Positions 8,310 through 16,702 of a stretch of 64,000 bases of DNA are shown one piece after another. The first letter of the stretch is position 1. Every line of letters starts with the position of its first letter. The notes under the pieces are model-generated. The model was not told where the DNA came from, did not search any database, and saw nothing but the letters and a program-made list of their open reading frames with translations. Made by a program: the position numbers and the translations under genes. The stretch covers positions 124,001-188,000 of the forward strand of contig JAFLBE010000001.1 of NCBI GenBank assembly GCA_017303995.1, in the 5' to 3' direction. This DNA comes from Bacteroidota bacterium. Its GTDB lineage: Bacteria > Bacteroidota > JABWAT01.

Positions 8310-9940
8310 CGTTTCTCTGCAATAGTTTGTAACCGGATATTCCGGTAGGATGCCTGACTGTTCCACTCGATATCACCTTCGTAATCAGCAGTTTCCTTGA
8401 TCATTTTATAAATTAAGTTGGAATGCTGAAGAACGGCCTGCCAGTTAACCGGTTGGCTTAGATCATCAAAAGGGGAATGATAAATGGTTTGATCCCAGCT
8501 GAATTTGATTTGTTCTGCCTCTGCCTCGTTTAGATTTAAATAATGGGTTCCTTCAAAAAGAGATAGTGACGGAATTCCTGCACTGGCAAAAGCAAAATGA
8601 TCAGAACGGTAAAAAGATTCAGTGCCGATTTGTGACGCTGGAGTACCGCTTAATTCCAATTTCATATTTTCGAGTACCTTTTCCAGAATCTGGCCAAGAT
8701 CAGAAAGTTCACTTCCAACTCCAATAACATCACTAAATTCATCAAAAGCTGAAATCCCGTCAATATTGATGTTTGCCGTCGTCTTATAAAGCGGGAAAAC
8801 TGGATGGATGGTATGATACTGTGAACCAAGCAATCCCTTTTCCTCTCCGGTTGTCAGGATAAAGATAATAGTTCGTTTTGGTTTATTTTCGGGAAGATTT
8901 AAAATCCGTGCCATTTCCAGAGTAACAGCAACACCCATCGCATTGTCGAAAACTCCATTGTAGATAGAATCACCCATAACTTTGGGCCCGATTCCGAGGT
9001 GGTCATAATGAGCAGAAACCAAAACTGCCTGTTCTGAAAGCACTGGGTCACTTCCCTCAATTTTCCCGATCACATTTGCTGCCATAAAATCACGTTGTTT
9101 GAATTCCCCCGAAAAGGAAAGCCGGGTAAGCAGTTGAAAACTTCTGACTGCATTGTATTTATCCATTTCAAGCACATCCTGAAACGTAAATCCTGAACCC
9201 GAAAAAAGATCATGTGCCTGTTTAGGATTTAATAACAAACTAAGATTACCTGCTGGTGCAAAGGCCTGTGTAACTGTTTCAAACGAAAATTCTTTAACCC
9301 AATAGGACCAGGCCCTGTATTGATCATCCGGATTTGGAATCAGGATACAACCCGTTGCACCAAGAGCAATAGCCTGCCTTTGTTTGGCTTCTGCTGAACT
9401 GTAAACGGTTGGTAATTTTCCGTTAAACCATGAGGGATCATCTGACCGGGGTTCACCGTTTAGAATCACCACTATTTTTCCTGAGACATCAATATCCTGA
9501 TAATCATTATAGTCAAATTGGGGTGCATTTATTCCATACCCGGCAAAAACCATTTGGACGGGTTTTGGAATAAAAGTTTGTGCCCCGGTTTTGTATAATA
9601 AGTAATCCTGTCCCAAAATTAATATGCGGTTTTCATCAGGAAGTTCAAGAATTAATCTCGAATTAGGTAACGGTTTACTTCCATGGAGGGGAATGTTCTG
9701 AAACCACGAACCTTCGTCCCCGGCGGGTTCAATTCCAGCTAAATTAAATTGGGCTGCAAGATAATTTGCTGCTTTTACCCCACCAAGAGTTCCGGTTCCT
9801 CTTCCCTGTAAAGAATCATGTCCCAGAACTGCAATCAGGTTTTGAATTCTGCCAGTATCGGGTTCGACGATTGAAAACTGCAAGGCAAAAGCCGGCAAAT
9901 AGCAAAAAAGAAACAGATGGATTGAACAAATTACTTTCAT
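8306..9940 (-). CDS. Secreted M28-family zinc aminopeptidase with PA domain
   Basis: This 544-residue exported peptidase has a signal peptide (MKVICSIHLFLFCYLPAFAL). A PA-domain-like insert covers about residues 125-260. The M28 core has metal and catalytic motifs VSAHYDHLG, GVFDNAMGVA, ILTTGEEKGLLGS, INIDGIS and SDHFAFASAGIPS. M28 enzymes of this form release N-terminal amino acids in the periplasm or outside the cell. It is translationally coupled to the PstS-like gene downstream. The 100-bp divergent spacer holds the promoter of the rightward gene at 10041; the leftward promoter was not recognised. Confidence 0.88.
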   Translation of the reverse strand: MKVICSIHLFLFCYLPAFALQFSIVEPDTGRIQNLIAVLGHDSLQGRGTGTLGGVKAANYLAAQFNLAGIEPAGDEGSWFQNIPLHGSKPLPNSRLILELPDENRILILGQDYLLYKTGAQTFIPKPVQMVFAGYGINAPQFDYNDYQDIDVSGKIVVILNGEPRSDDPSWFNGKLPTVYSSAEAKQRQAIALGATGCILIPNPDDQYRAWSYWVKEFSFETVTQAFAPAGNLSLLLNPKQAHDLFSGSGFTFQDVLEMDKYNAVRSFQLLTRLSFSGEFKQRDFMAANVIGKIEGSDPVLSEQAVLVSAHYDHLGIGPKVMGDSIYNGVFDNAMGVAVTLEMARILNLPENKPKRTIIFILTTGEEKGLLGSQYHTIHPVFPLYKTTANINIDGISAFDEFSDVIGVGSELSDLGQILEKVLENMKLELSGTPASQIGTESFYRSDHFAFASAGIPSLSLFEGTHYLNLNEAEAEQIKFSWDQTIYHSPFDDLSQPVNWQAVLQHSNLIYKMIKETADYEGDIEWNSQASYRNIRLQTIAEKR

Positions 9941-9995
9941 GTTTTGATATTAATTGAATTTACAGGAAAAGGCAAAAATCAAGAGTTGCAAAAAG

Positions 9996-10026
9996 TTGAA
10001 ATCAATATAAAAATCTGATAACTTTG
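9996..10026 (+). promoter_or_regulatory. Bacteroidota-type promoter TTG-N20-TAACTTTG
   Basis: TTG at 9996-9998, a 20-base spacer, and TAACTTTG at 10019-10026 match the consensus perfectly. The expected start lies near 10033, only about 8 bases before the ATG at 10041, so the leader would be very short. Confidence 0.6.
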
Positions 10027-10040
10027 ACCTATATCCCGAT

Positions 10041-10643
10041 ATGAACTCAAATTTTCGTTTTTTTCTAGCCATTTTATGGGTTCTGGCTTTTCAGTCCGGA
10101 CTCTCACAATCCTATCGTTCTGTTTCGGAACGGACAGGAATTGATTTGGTTTTTCTTGCAGAACATGATGTTTCAGCAGCAAAAAAGGCCGGATTTGAAG
10201 CCAAGTCATTGTTGTATCAGATCAGTGAAGCTGAATCCGCTGATCGTGAGTATAAAAACGGCAAACGGCTAATGAACCGGGCTACGGTTGATTTTCTTGC
10301 AAATGCCTCACTTCCAAATAAAAAGGGTCCAGGCTACGTTCGGTATTTGTTTCCCGATTCTGCGACTATCACCTACCTGTTTTACATTAACTACCAGGAT
10401 TCACTCCCAATCCAAACCATCTCTGCAGATAAACGGGATTCGTCACTGACTTTGTTTGTTGAATTTCCTTCCGAAAGAAAAACCGAAACCTGGCAATTTT
10501 TCGGGTCTGGATCAGGCAGGATGAGCCGGAGTGAATCAAAAACACCAATTTATAAAATTGAATGGTTTCCAGATGGCAGCATCATGGTTTCGAAACGTCA
10601 GAAATCAGGAAAGTGGAAAACAGAAACGTTTGGGGATCCGTAA
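10041..10643 (+). CDS. Secreted protein of unknown function
   Basis: A 200-residue product with a signal peptide (MNSNFRFFLAILWVLAFQSG, then LSQS). The mature part has no family motif that I recognise. It is rich in short beta-like segments (YVRYLFPDSATITYLFYINY, SSLTLFVEFP) and ends in a basic stretch with MVSKRQKSGKWKTE. Its stop overlaps the start of the next gene (TAATG at 10641-10645), so it is probably a periplasmic or envelope partner of the barrel-HhH protein. A near-perfect promoter precedes it. Confidence 0.7.
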   Translation: MNSNFRFFLAILWVLAFQSGLSQSYRSVSERTGIDLVFLAEHDVSAAKKAGFEAKSLLYQISEAESADREYKNGKRLMNRATVDFLANASLPNKKGPGYVRYLFPDSATITYLFYINYQDSLPIQTISADKRDSSLTLFVEFPSERKTETWQFFGSGSGRMSRSESKTPIYKIEWFPDGSIMVSKRQKSGKWKTETFGDP

Positions 10644-11776
10644 TGAAAACGATTACCATTATATTCACAATCATATTCTTGCTGATAAAAACGAATTCGT
10701 TTGCAGGATTTGAACAAAAAGATCAGGGTGCACATTCTGCCGGACTTGCAGATGCCATGGTTGCCAGAGGATATTCAAGCTGGTGCCTGTTTTCAAATCC
10801 GGCTGGTCTTTCTACACTTTCAGTTCCCGAATTGAATGTTTCGGCTTTTCGTCCTTTTGGGCTGAAGGAATTGCAAACTGCCTCACTTGTTTTCGGATTC
10901 AAAATTGATGAATCAGCAATTGGTCTCGGAGCAATAACCACAGGCCTATTACCTTATAAAGAAAATCAGTTTTCTGTTGGATTTGCCCATCCACTGACAA
11001 AAAATTTGAGTGCCGGGTTAACGATCAATATGCTTCAGGTAACGATTGAAAAGTACGGTTCAGCTTCAGCATTTACTGTTGATGGGGGATTGCTTTTTCA
11101 ACCCGTAGAAGGTATTCAGGCAGGTTTTTCAGTTTTTAATTTTGGAAAATCTGCAATTGGAAAGTCAAAGGATGATCTGCCATCCGGCTGGAGGTCAGGA
11201 CTTTCTGCGTGGATTGAAAACAGGTTATTGCTAAGCTGTGAATGGTACCAGCAGGCGGGATATGAACCTGATTTTCGGTTCGGACTTGAGTTTCCGGTTC
11301 ATGAATACGTCACTTTGCGTACCGGTTTATCTACAGATCCCTATCAAGTTAGTCTGGGGACTGGTTTTTCATTTTTTAATGTGAATCTGGATTATGCCTG
11401 GAAAAACCACCCCGATCTGGGTGTAACCCATCAGTTTTCAGTGGGTTATGCTTTTTCAACATCACCAACTCAAAACTATCCGTCAGAATCGGTTTTCTGG
11501 AGTTCAACTGCCATACCACATCAATCAGAGAAAAAACGAAATAAAAAGCAAATTGAAATTGGTCCTGTAAATCTAAATGAAGCAACGATTTCCGATCTGG
11601 AATCTTTACCCGGAATGACCCGGGAATTGGCAGAACTTACTGTTGAATTACGGGAAAAACGGGGGAGATTTGTTTCCCTAGATGAGCTGGTTCTGGTTAA
11701 GGGAATGACTGAAAGTAAGTTAAAAAAACTTCGGTCGTTTCTGTTTATATTAGAATCTCTTCCTGAAGCTCCATAA
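10643..11776 (+). CDS. Outer-membrane-barrel-like protein fused to a ComEA-type helix-hairpin-helix domain
   Basis: From MKTITIIFTIIFLLIKTNSF the product is 377 residues with a signal peptide. Residues about 25-290 resemble a PorV/UPF0164-like transmembrane barrel: an early SAGLADAMVARG ... SNPAGLS segment, as in that family, then alternating amphipathic strands such as AIGLGAITTGLLPY. After a basic linker (EKKRNKKQ), residues about 308-370 form a ComEA-like double HhH: VNLNEATISDLESLPGM and FVSLDELVLVKGMTESKL. HhH domains bind DNA non-specifically, so the fusion puts a DNA-binding domain next to an envelope barrel. The upstream extension to 10562 lies inside the preceding gene and is rejected. 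Confidence 0.72.
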   Translation: MKTITIIFTIIFLLIKTNSFAGFEQKDQGAHSAGLADAMVARGYSSWCLFSNPAGLSTLSVPELNVSAFRPFGLKELQTASLVFGFKIDESAIGLGAITTGLLPYKENQFSVGFAHPLTKNLSAGLTINMLQVTIEKYGSASAFTVDGGLLFQPVEGIQAGFSVFNFGKSAIGKSKDDLPSGWRSGLSAWIENRLLLSCEWYQQAGYEPDFRFGLEFPVHEYVTLRTGLSTDPYQVSLGTGFSFFNVNLDYAWKNHPDLGVTHQFSVGYAFSTSPTQNYPSESVFWSSTAIPHQSEKKRNKKQIEIGPVNLNEATISDLESLPGMTRELAELTVELREKRGRFVSLDELVLVKGMTESKLKKLRSFLFILESLPEAP

Positions 11777-11790
11777 TTGTTCCGGAACCA

Positions 11791-11822
11791 TTGAATTTTA
11801 GTCTGCATTTTTCGTAAATTAA
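11791..11822 (+). promoter_or_regulatory. Possible promoter for the alpha/beta hydrolase
   Basis: TTG at 11791-11793, a 21-base spacer and TAAATTAA at 11815-11822 fit the local promoter pattern with two mismatches in the -7 box. The ATG follows 29 bases later. Confidence 0.35.
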
Positions 11823-11851
11823 GCAATTAAATATTATAACGGACATTCTAA

Positions 11852-12616
11852 ATGAAACCCTTGTCAATTCTCATCCGCGGAAAAGGTATCCCTGTTGTTC
11901 TGATTCACGGATTTCCCTTGTCAAGTCAAATCTGGCAAAATCAGGAGAGTCTTTCTACTCAATATACCCTGATCACTCCTGAGCTTCCCGGAATGGGTGA
12001 AACGCCCTATGAAGAGCCATTCTCAATTGAATCCCTTGCTGACGGACTTGCAGATGCTTTAAAATCAAACGGATTTGAACGTGCCATAATCCTGGGACAT
12101 TCAATGGGTGGTTATATTGCACTTGCTTTTGCATCAAAGTGGCCATCAATGGTTGCCGGTTTAGGACTTGTTGCCTCCCATCCGTATGCAGATAGTTCTG
12201 AAGCAAAATCAGGTCGCAGGCAGATGATTGAACGGATTCACAAAGAAAAATCTTTTTTTGTTGCTGATGTCATGACGCCGAAACTTTTCGCTCCTGATAC
12301 GATCAAGTACAATTCAAAATTGGTTGAATCGGTTAAAGTAATTATGCGACAGGCAAAAGATCAGGCAGTTATAAATTGCCAGGAAGCAATGTCGGCTCGT
12401 CAGGACAGAAGTTTTAATCTCGTAAAAATCAAAGTACCGGTTGGCTTGTTTTATGGTAAATATGATGCGTCAATCAACGAGCAGATGCAGAGAGAGATTG
12501 CTGCAATGAATCCGAACAGCTCTCTTACTGTGTTGGATAATGCTGGCCACATGCCCATGATGGAACAACCAGAAGCTTTCAATTCAGCTTTGGAGCATTT
12601 TCTCTCCCAATTCTGA
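11852..12616 (+). CDS. Alpha/beta-fold hydrolase
   Basis: A 254-residue cytoplasmic alpha/beta hydrolase. The oxyanion-hole motif is VLIHGFPLS near residue 18, the nucleophile elbow is LGHSMGGYIAL (serine near residue 84), the acid lies in LFYGKYDASI and the histidine in DNAGHMPMMEQPE. The layout is that of the BioH / 3-oxoadipate enol-lactonase group, but nothing in the context fixes the substrate. It stands alone, followed by a hairpin at 12653. Confidence 0.85.
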   Translation: MKPLSILIRGKGIPVVLIHGFPLSSQIWQNQESLSTQYTLITPELPGMGETPYEEPFSIESLADGLADALKSNGFERAIILGHSMGGYIALAFASKWPSMVAGLGLVASHPYADSSEAKSGRRQMIERIHKEKSFFVADVMTPKLFAPDTIKYNSKLVESVKVIMRQAKDQAVINCQEAMSARQDRSFNLVKIKVPVGLFYGKYDASINEQMQREIAAMNPNSSLTVLDNAGHMPMMEQPEAFNSALEHFLSQF

Positions 12617-12652
12617 ACAGGACATCCATTCAGATTTCATGTTGATTTTTAA

Positions 12653-12687
12653 AAGGCGGTTATTGAATCTATAGAGATGACCGCCTT
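12653..12687. terminator. Weak intergenic hairpin after the hydrolase
   Basis: An 8-bp stem (aaggcggt / accgcctt) with a 19-base loop. The T-run is short on both strands, so it could be a weak terminator or a simple stem-loop. Confidence 0.35.
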
Positions 12688-12723
12688 AACCCTTCTCATC
12701 TCAATTAAATAAAACGGTCAACC

Positions 12724-14226
12724 ATGATAAAAATCAAAATTGTTTTTATAATATCCGTACTTACTGCTCTTTTTGTCCGTAGTTCGGATGCACAAACCGT
12801 TTTTTCAACTTACCAGCAGTTTAAAGACACTCTTTCTGTACTTTCTGCAATTGCCGTAACTTCCGAAAGAAATGCACGACTTACCACCTTTTGGAATGGT
12901 TTAAAAACTCAGAACCAAATTCCCTTTAAAATTGGCAATCAGGTTGCCTTTCTTTACCGTGGCACTGCATCAACAGTTGCGGTTGCCGGTGATTTTACCA
13001 GTTTTTGGAGCAAGAGTGTCAATTTCGTAAAAGTGGGTATTTCAGATATCTGGATTTATGAAACTGTTTTTCCGTTGGATGCAAGATTAGATTATCAACT
13101 CATTGTGAACAGTTCCTGGATGCTCGACCCGAACAATCCGTTTAAACAAATGGGCGGATACGGCTACAATTCAGAAATCAGAATGCCAGACTACAAACCC
13201 TCTGAATGGGTGACGTTAAAACCGGGAATTTCTCGTGGGAAGTTTGGTTCAAATATCAAAATAAATAGTACCAATTTAGGATATTCAGTTAATTATAGGG
13301 TTTACACTCCTGCCGGATACGATTCACTTTCAAACTTACCGGTTATTTATGTGACAGACGGACATGAATATTCTAATGATGCGATGGGATCGATGATTAT
13401 TGTACTTGATAATCTTATCGCCATGAAAAAAATAAAACCGGTGATGGCTGTTTTTATTGATCCACGAAATACTTCAAGCGGTGACAATCGCCGGATGACT
13501 GAGTACAATTGCAATGATAAATATACCGCTTTTGTTTGTGATGAACTGGTTCCATCAGTTGACGGTGCATATAAAACGAAAAATGAACCGGAATCCAGAG
13601 CCATTCTTGGTACTTCAATGGGTGGATTGATTTCAGCCTGGTTTGGCGGAACACGTTCAGATAAATTCAGACTGGTTGGGATCAATTCTCCGGCCTTCTG
13701 GTACAATTCGGCAGTTTACAATCCTTTTAAAGGCGAAAAACTGCCCTTGAAAATAATAATGACAACGGGCGTTATAAATGATACTGAGCCTGAAGCAAGA
13801 CTGATGGAAACAACTTATTTCAAAGCAAAAGGCTATGAATATTCCTTTCTGGAAGTAAATGAAAGTCATTCGTGGGGTAACTGGCGGGCGTTACTTGACG
13901 ATGTCCTGATTTATTTCTGGCCGTACGACTCTCAGGTTTCTGTCGAATCAAAAATTGAAAAACCTTCCCAACTTTCGGTTTCAGCGTATCCGAACCCGTT
14001 CAATCCGGAAACTACCATTCGTATCCTCGCCCCAGAATCAGGAATGGCCACTCTTGAAGTACTGAATGTTCTTGGACAACAAGTTGACCTAAAAAGAACA
14101 ATTCAATTGCAATCCGGTGAGAATAAATTCAATTGGACGGGTTCCAATCTTCCTTCCGGACTTTACTTTTTGCGTGTCAGCCAAAAACAATCAGAATCCA
14201 TTCTGAAGCTGAATTTGTTGAAATAA
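12724..14226 (+). CDS. T9SS-exported esterase (Fes / esterase-D-like) with CBM48-like N-domain
   Basis: This 500-residue protein has a signal peptide (MIKIKIVFIISVLTALFVRS). An early-set/CBM48-like domain (about residues 60-140) contains VAVAGDFTSFWSKS and LDYQLIVN. A Fes-like alpha/beta-hydrolase domain has VNYRVYTPAGYDSL, VIYVTDGHEYS, ILGTSMGGLISAW (nucleophile serine) and NESHSWGNWR (histidine). The C-terminus is a type A T9SS sorting domain with AYPNPFNPETTIRI and ending SGLYFLRVSQ, so it is sent through the outer membrane. Enterochelin-esterase-like proteins with this N-domain often act on esterified carbohydrates, but the substrate here is unknown. No operon partner is seen. Confidence 0.83.
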   Translation: MIKIKIVFIISVLTALFVRSSDAQTVFSTYQQFKDTLSVLSAIAVTSERNARLTTFWNGLKTQNQIPFKIGNQVAFLYRGTASTVAVAGDFTSFWSKSVNFVKVGISDIWIYETVFPLDARLDYQLIVNSSWMLDPNNPFKQMGGYGYNSEIRMPDYKPSEWVTLKPGISRGKFGSNIKINSTNLGYSVNYRVYTPAGYDSLSNLPVIYVTDGHEYSNDAMGSMIIVLDNLIAMKKIKPVMAVFIDPRNTSSGDNRRMTEYNCNDKYTAFVCDELVPSVDGAYKTKNEPESRAILGTSMGGLISAWFGGTRSDKFRLVGINSPAFWYNSAVYNPFKGEKLPLKIIMTTGVINDTEPEARLMETTYFKAKGYEYSFLEVNESHSWGNWRALLDDVLIYFWPYDSQVSVESKIEKPSQLSVSAYPNPFNPETTIRILAPESGMATLEVLNVLGQQVDLKRTIQLQSGENKFNWTGSNLPSGLYFLRVSQKQSESILKLNLLK

Positions 14227-14261
14227 AATTAGGGTCAATTTCCGGCAATTTGGTAAACTCT

Positions 14262-14425
14262 GTTGTCATTCCCGTGTTGTAAATCCGTCAACTGACGGAA
14301 AGGCGGGCTAACGAAGTTCAGCGAACCTCATCCAGTTAAAAAAATGAATCCCGGATCCCCGAAAGCCCGTCAAAAGCCGGGTTTATAACGTTCGGGGCAG
14401 GCTAAGTTCGGGATGACACAATGCC
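14262..14425. repeat. Intergenic palindromic-repeat cluster
   Basis: The 14227-14510 gap holds a composite of short repeat pieces: gtcattcccgtgttg, a gtcaactgac palindrome, aatcccggatccccgaaag, and cgttcggggcaggctaagttc. This is the same style as the cluster at 4779-5149. A small ORF here is not supported. Confidence 0.55.
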
Positions 14426-14510
14426 CATTTCCCCTTCTAATCCAATCCTCACAGAAAAAAAGACAATCTTGTCGTAACTTGTTGATTTATGATTAGGTAA
14501 GAGTTTCCGA

Positions 14511-14801
14511 ATGGAAATTAAAAAAGTTGTTGTTTCACTTTGCATGGGTTCTGCCTGTCACCAGTTTGGGGTTTACGGTGTTTTACCAGTTTTAAGAGAG
14601 CTTTTGGCTCAATCAGGTTATGTTGATCGGGTTGAATTTAAAGGTGCTTTCTGTTTGGGCCCTTGTACTGAAGGTATTGTTCTTCAAGTCGGATCAGTTC
14701 AGATAACCGGAATTAACCCGCAAACGATTTCCCGCAAATTCACACAAAAAATCCTTCCCGCTATAATCAAACAAAGCGAGGCTGCCAATGAACCTTCCTG
14801 A
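14511..14801 (+). CDS. Thioredoxin-like [2Fe-2S] ferredoxin
   Basis: A 96-residue protein with the four cysteines of the NuoE/HndA-type 2Fe-2S fold: C11-x4-C16 (SLCMGSACHQFG) and C48-x3-C52 (AFCLGPCTEG). It is a stand-alone single-cluster electron carrier or redox sensor. It overlaps the PAS gene by 14 bp. The order ferredoxin, PAS protein, SpoIIE phosphatase is the one I know from regulatory cassettes next to [FeFe]-hydrogenase genes in anaerobes. No hydrogenase is present in this window. Confidence 0.82.
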   Translation: MEIKKVVVSLCMGSACHQFGVYGVLPVLRELLAQSGYVDRVEFKGAFCLGPCTEGIVLQVGSVQITGINPQTISRKFTQKILPAIIKQSEAANEPS

Positions 14802-15294
14802 AAAATCACTCTGGGAATTACTTTGGGAATATGACCCGAACGGACTTATTGCCGTTGATACTGATCTGAACATCCGGATTGTTAACCCGGCTTTTTGCAA
14901 AATGCTGGGTCAGGATGCCACTGATCTGATTGGAAAGCAGGCGGCAGATTTTCTCGATGATGCTGATGATTTCAAAATGGTCTGGGAGAAAGATTTGGTG
15001 ATCAGGGCAGTTGAAAAGGAATATCCCCGCTATAATCTCTACGTCAGAAAGGTCATGTTCCCAATCCGGAATGAAGGAATTATTGCTTCCATAATTGTGG
15101 ATCTGACTCATGAATGGCACCAGAAAAATGAACTTCAACGGGTTAAACAGCAAACTTTGGAAGAAGTGAATCAGGTTGTCGACCGCCAAATGAAAGTTGC
15201 GCAGGAAATAGCAGGACTGCTTGGTGAAACGACTGCAGAAACAAAAGTCAGTTTACTCAGAGTTGCCAAAATGCTTCGGCAGGAATCAGTCTGA
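14788..15294 (+). CDS. PAS-domain protein with C-terminal coiled coil
   Basis: A 168-residue soluble protein. Residues about 10-110 form a PAS domain: LLWEYDPNGLIAVDTDLNIR, VNPAFCKMLGQDATDLIGK and a central helix. A helical segment follows (ELQRVKQQTLEEVNQVVDRQ). No kinase, GGDEF or other output domain is attached, so it must signal through a partner, most simply the SpoIIE phosphatase encoded 1 bp downstream (TGATG overlap). C38 might take part in redox sensing but that is speculative. Confidence 0.8.
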   Translation: MNLPEKSLWELLWEYDPNGLIAVDTDLNIRIVNPAFCKMLGQDATDLIGKQAADFLDDADDFKMVWEKDLVIRAVEKEYPRYNLYVRKVMFPIRNEGIIASIIVDLTHEWHQKNELQRVKQQTLEEVNQVVDRQMKVAQEIAGLLGETTAETKVSLLRVAKMLRQESV

Positions 15295-16454
15295 TGTCTT
15301 ACTATTTTGATGTTTTCGGGCATAGTTTATGCAAAACCGGTGAAGAATTATGCGGCGACCGGTTCAAAGTGTACAAAGATGATGAACGCACAATCATCGT
15401 ACTTTCAGATGGACTTGGTTCTGGCGTAAAAGCCAATATTCTGGCAACCATGACGTCTGATATCATTTTGACTCTTCTCAAAAATGATGTTGAATTGAAG
15501 GAAGTAATTCAAACCGTAATTGGCACTTTGCCGGTTTGTAAAGTCAGGAAAATTGGTTACGCCACTTTCACTTTTATTGAAATCCGCCACAAAACCAATC
15601 AATTTCAACTGGTTAATTTTGATAACCCATCTACCATCTGGATCCACAAAGGAAGTCTGACCGAGCTCAAGGTAAGAGAAGAATACATTCTGGAAAAAAA
15701 GGTGAGAATTGCCGTCGGTGAATTTTCGCGTGGCGATTTTTTGGGAATGATGACCGATGGTGTGCTTTATGCGGGCATGGGAACCACCATGAATTTTGGG
15801 TGGGGATGGAAAGAAATTGCCCGTTTTGTTGAAGGATTGCTTATTACCGGTGACAGGAATGTTCGAAAACTGGTACAGGAAGTTCTGAAACAAACCCGTA
15901 TCTATTACCGTGATCAGATTGGTGATGACGCCACTTTCACCGGAATTTATGTGAGGGATAAAAAACGTCTGGTGGTTTTTACAGGTCCACCGGTTGACCC
16001 GGCTCTTGACAGAACGGTAGCTGAACGGGTTCTGAAATACGACGGCAGAAAAGTGGTTTGCGGCGGAACTTCAGGAAATATCATTGCCAAATATCTTGAC
16101 CTTGAAATTGAAACGGTAACCTCATCGATGACTCATGACATTCCACCCATTGGCAAACTTGACGGACTTGATTTACTGACGGAAGGAATTGTCACGCTTT
16201 CAAATGCAATGGAGTTTATCAGGGAAAGTGGCGGCGATATTTACAGATTACCTTCAGGAAGTGACGGCGCTTCGCTGCTGGCAAAAGAACTCATGGCTGC
16301 TGACAGAATCCGTTTTCTGGTCGGACTTCAGATCAACCAATATTACCAGAATCCAATTTTGCCAAAAACCATGTCAATCAGAAAAAATCTGATCAGGGAA
16401 TTGATGGAATTGCTTCAGTCGTACCAAAAACAGGTTTTTGTGGATTATTATTGA
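15294..16454 (+). CDS. SpoIIE-family PP2C-type serine phosphatase
   Basis: This 386-residue protein has a PP2C/SpoIIE catalytic domain in its first 225 residues. Metal-binding motifs are visible as VLSDGLGSGVKAN near residue 37, LGMMTDGVLYAGMG and DDATFTGIYVR. The C-terminal part (about 230-386) begins VVFTGPPVDPALDRTVAE and has VVCGGTSGNIIAKYL, as in the SpoIIE proteins linked to [FeFe]-hydrogenase loci. It would dephosphorylate a serine/threonine target, possibly an anti-sigma-factor antagonist or a hydrogenase regulator. Co-translated with the ferredoxin and PAS genes; directly downstream comes accessory DNA rather than a hydrogenase. Confidence 0.82.
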   Translation: MSYYFDVFGHSLCKTGEELCGDRFKVYKDDERTIIVLSDGLGSGVKANILATMTSDIILTLLKNDVELKEVIQTVIGTLPVCKVRKIGYATFTFIEIRHKTNQFQLVNFDNPSTIWIHKGSLTELKVREEYILEKKVRIAVGEFSRGDFLGMMTDGVLYAGMGTTMNFGWGWKEIARFVEGLLITGDRNVRKLVQEVLKQTRIYYRDQIGDDATFTGIYVRDKKRLVVFTGPPVDPALDRTVAERVLKYDGRKVVCGGTSGNIIAKYLDLEIETVTSSMTHDIPPIGKLDGLDLLTEGIVTLSNAMEFIRESGGDIYRLPSGSDGASLLAKELMAADRIRFLVGLQINQYYQNPILPKTMSIRKNLIRELMELLQSYQKQVFVDYY

Positions 16455-16603
16455 ATAAAGCTGCAAGGCAAAAGGTAAAAATTGAGATTTTCGTTCAAAA
16501 AGAAGGTGAAAGGGAAGTAGACAGACATATTGAGTTTTATAATCTTGATGTTATTCTTTTAGTTGGTTATCGTGTAAAAAGTAAACTTGTTATTAAAGAC
16601 TAA
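16451..16603 (+). pseudogene. Remnant of a RhuM-family (virulence protein RhuM) gene
   Basis: An open frame from the TTG at 16451 to TAA at 16603 encodes about 50 residues, including HIEFYNLDVILLVGYRVKS. This matches the conserved YNLDxIIxVGYRVxS core of RhuM proteins, which are normally about 330 residues. The N-terminal start and nearly all the C-terminal part are missing. It is too short for the usual gene and lies directly before dinD, so it looks like debris from insertion or loss of an accessory module. Confidence 0.65.
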
Positions 16604-16628
16604 TACTGAATGGGGTTGTAAAGTAAAA

Positions 16629-16659
16629 TTGAAAAAATTCAACTCATTTGGTATTTTCA
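16629..16659 (+). promoter_or_regulatory. Promoter-like site and palindrome before dinD
   Basis: TTG at 16629-16631, a 20-base spacer and TATTTTCA at 16652-16659 fit the local promoter pattern (two mismatches). The palindrome gtgtacac follows directly at 16660-16667, around the expected start site, and could be an operator. A link to SOS control is only a guess. Confidence 0.4.
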
Positions 16660-16702
16660 GTGTACACGATTGAATGATCACCGTTTTTCCCGGGAATTTA
16701 AA

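Noticed and set aside
14226-14510. Possible small gene or riboswitch before the ferredoxin gene
   Set aside because: The stretch is explained by repeat pieces and shows no start signal or known riboswitch core.
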